A DNA stretch of 63,045 bases from Blastocatellia bacterium (lineage in GTDB: Bacteria; Acidobacteriota; Blastocatellia; Chloracidobacteriales; JADJPF01), in the NCBI GenBank assembly GCA_025057015.1, contig JANWYG010000016.1, positions 1 to 63,045 of the forward strand. The letters are read 5' to 3'. The notes under the pieces were generated by a model. It was not told the origin of the DNA, did no database searches, and saw only the letters and a program-made list of their open reading frames with translations. The position numbers and the translations under genes are program-made. Below, in pieces: positions 61,692 to 63,045 of the stretch; positions within the stretch are counted from its first letter, which is position 1, and each line of letters begins with the position of its first letter.

Positions 61692-63045
61692 TTAGGATAA
61701 TTCTTCGGCCGAGAAGTTTTCTATTCGCTTCTTGAAAGCTGACATGAACTGATCTGCCACTGCACCGTCGATCAGCCTATGGTCGAAGACGATACTAAAG
61801 TAAGCCTTTTGTCTAATAGCTATGGTATCGTCTGCCATAACGGTTAAACGTTTTTCTATAGTGCCTACACCCATTATTGCCACTTGCGGTTGGTTTATGA
61901 TCGGCGTACCAAAGAGACTGCCAAAGATCCCTGGATTGGTAATAGTGAACGTACCGCCTTGGACTTCTTCGGGTTTAAGTTGTTTGTTACGAGCTCTTGT
62001 GCCTAGATCGTTTACTGCTTTAGCTATGCCTATCAAGTTTTTCTCGTCTGCGTTCTTTATAACTGGCACTATTAGTCCCCAATCAAGGGCTACGGCTACG
62101 CCTATGTTAATGTCCTTCTTGTAGACGATGTTGTCACCATCTATAGAGGCATTCATCATCGGCCAAGAGAGCAAGGTTTCAGCAGCAGCTTTAACTAAGA
62201 ACGGTGTAACGGTGAGTCTGACGCCGTGCCGTTTTAGGAACGTTTCCCGGTACTCTTCTTTGAGCTTCATCACGCGCGTCATGTCTATTTCGAAGATAGA
62301 GGCAACGTGTGCTGAAATATGTTTAGAAGCCACCATTCGCTCAGCGATCTTCTTGCGCATCGGTGACATGGGCTCGATAACGACGTTTTCTCCTGGCTTG
62401 AACGCGGGAATAACCACTGCGGGCGGTGGTATGGGAGCAGGTGTTGTTGTCGGGTAGGGTGGTGCAGGTGTTACGGGTGTTGGTGTAGTAGCAGCTACTC
62501 CAGCTGCGGCGGCTACTTGAGGCGGTGCTGGTTCTGCAGGCGAAACAGCAGCGGCTTGACGGCTGCTCTCTATGTAACTCAAGATGTCATACTTTGTAAC
62601 TCGACCGCTTAGGCCTGTACCGCGTATTTTGGAAATATCGATGTTGTGTTCGCGAGCTATCTTACGTACTAGAGGTGAAGATTTAATTCTGCGTAGCTCT
62701 TCTACACTCGTTGCGGTGGGCTGAGATATAGGCTGAGCGGCTACGCTTGCAGTAGCTACCTTCTCGTCGGTGGTCTTGCTGACCTGGGGTTGAGGAGGTG
62801 GTGGGCTGGTGACTTTTTCTATCGGAGGTGGAGTAGGTAGCGAGCCTGCTGCGCCGATACGAGCTACGACAGTATTGATAGGCACGGTCTGACCTTCGCC
62901 GACAAGTATTTCAAGCAAGACGCCTTCGGCAGGAGAAGGGATTTCGGCATCTACTTTGTCGGTGGAGATCTCAAAAAGTGGCTCGTCGCGCTTTACTGTA
63001 TCGCCTACTTTCTTCAACCATTTGACCAATGTACCTTCTGCTATG
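61692..63045 (-). CDS. Dihydrolipoamide acyltransferase (E2) of a 2-oxoacid dehydrogenase, 5' end outside window
   Basis: About 451 codons are visible, and the frame stays open to the window edge, where IAEGTLVKWLKK is the start of a lipoyl domain. The lipoyl lysine is in FEISTDKVDAE. A Pro/Ala/Thr-rich linker follows, then the peripheral-subunit-binding domain (SSPLVRKIAREHNIDISKIRGTGLSGR), a second Pro-rich linker, and the catalytic domain with PMRKKIAERM and the active-site FDHRLIDGA (HxxxDG). It transfers acyl groups to CoA in the pyruvate, 2-oxoglutarate or branched-chain complex; which one cannot be told without the E1 genes. LipB, encoded at 34451, is needed for its lipoylation. Confidence 0.93.
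   Translation of the reverse strand, partial: IAEGTLVKWLKKVGDTVKRDEPLFEISTDKVDAEIPSPAEGVLLEILVGEGQTVPINTVVARIGAAGSLPTPPPIEKVTSPPPPQPQVSKTTDEKVATASVAAQPISQPTATSVEELRRIKSSPLVRKIAREHNIDISKIRGTGLSGRVTKYDILSYIESSRQAAAVSPAEPAPPQVAAAAGVAATTPTPVTPAPPYPTTTPAPIPPPAVVIPAFKPGENVVIEPMSPMRKKIAERMVASKHISAHVASIFEIDMTRVMKLKEEYRETFLKRHGVRLTVTPFLVKAAAETLLSWPMMNASIDGDNIVYKKDINIGVAVALDWGLIVPVIKNADEKNLIGIAKAVNDLGTRARNKQLKPEEVQGGTFTITNPGIFGSLFGTPIINQPQVAIMGVGTIEKRLTVMADDTIAIRQKAYFSIVFDHRLIDGAVADQFMSAFKKRIENFSAEELS

Overview
The window comes from a Gram-negative bacterium, most probably an Acidobacteriota-like lineage. The evidence is a very long Oar-type TonB-dependent receptor with an N-terminal carboxypeptidase-regulatory domain (49706-53440), a DUF1844 protein (12751-13215), a Reg_prop/Y_Y_Y sensor-type protein (46812-49157), a LipB-Nudix fusion (34451-35545) and a divergent hypoxanthine phosphoribosyltransferase. 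The phylum is inferred from these families; there is no rRNA in the window. The first 5 kb is visibly GC-richer, with different codon use, and holds a repeat family seen nowhere else here. It is either a transferred island or an assembly junction.

Layout. 1-5000: remnants of a type I restriction-modification locus (hsdS 3' part, a GxxExxY nuclease-fold protein, hsdR with a shattered 3' end, a YgjP-like protein with a damaged zinc motif) interleaved with CACAGAG-type repeats. 5270-9504 (minus): cytochrome c assembly CcsA, a UbiB-like kinase and RibF. 9619-15675: PEBP lipoprotein, DUF2490 barrel, orphan beta-class DNA methyltransferase, PhnP-like hydrolase, DUF1844, GHMP kinase, ThrC. 15747-19682 (minus): ftsH, hpt, tilS. 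19880-21547: FHA-GAF-HD-GYP signalling protein. 21513-30418 (minus): one long, tightly packed operon rfaE2-mfd-PPIase-S4 protein-hslV-hslU-Fn3 lipoprotein-maf. 30501-34448: small envelope or zinc-ribbon proteins and lon. 34451-37457 (minus): LipB-Nudix and a quinol-cytochrome c oxidoreductase (Rieske plus a cytochrome b carrying its own cytochrome c domain). 37618-39300: tRNA-Gly, tRNA-Cys, a zinc-ribbon membrane protein and a candidate structured RNA. 39327-44406: truA, an ABC permease, and a Zur/DUF1826 divergon with two methyltransferases. 44506-49157: a translationally coupled pair of beta-propeller proteins, one cytoplasmic and one exported. 49161-53440: small secreted protein and TonB receptor. 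53825-56559: folD, coaE, CapA-like lipoprotein. 56811-59842: Mrr_N-domain protein, alpha-class DNA methyltransferase and the wreck of its TdeIII-like endonuclease. 59944-63045 (minus): tRNA-Asn, purF, and the E2 subunit of a 2-oxoacid dehydrogenase that runs off the window.

Themes. Housekeeping genes predominate: three ATP-dependent proteases (FtsH, HslVU, Lon), an electron-transport module whose cytochromes need CcsA, and lipoate attachment that would serve the E2 protein. Restriction systems are repeatedly decayed while methyltransferases stay intact. The least explained pieces are the propeller pair at 44506-49157, the structured intergenic region at 38995-39293, and the repeat array at 1368-1780.
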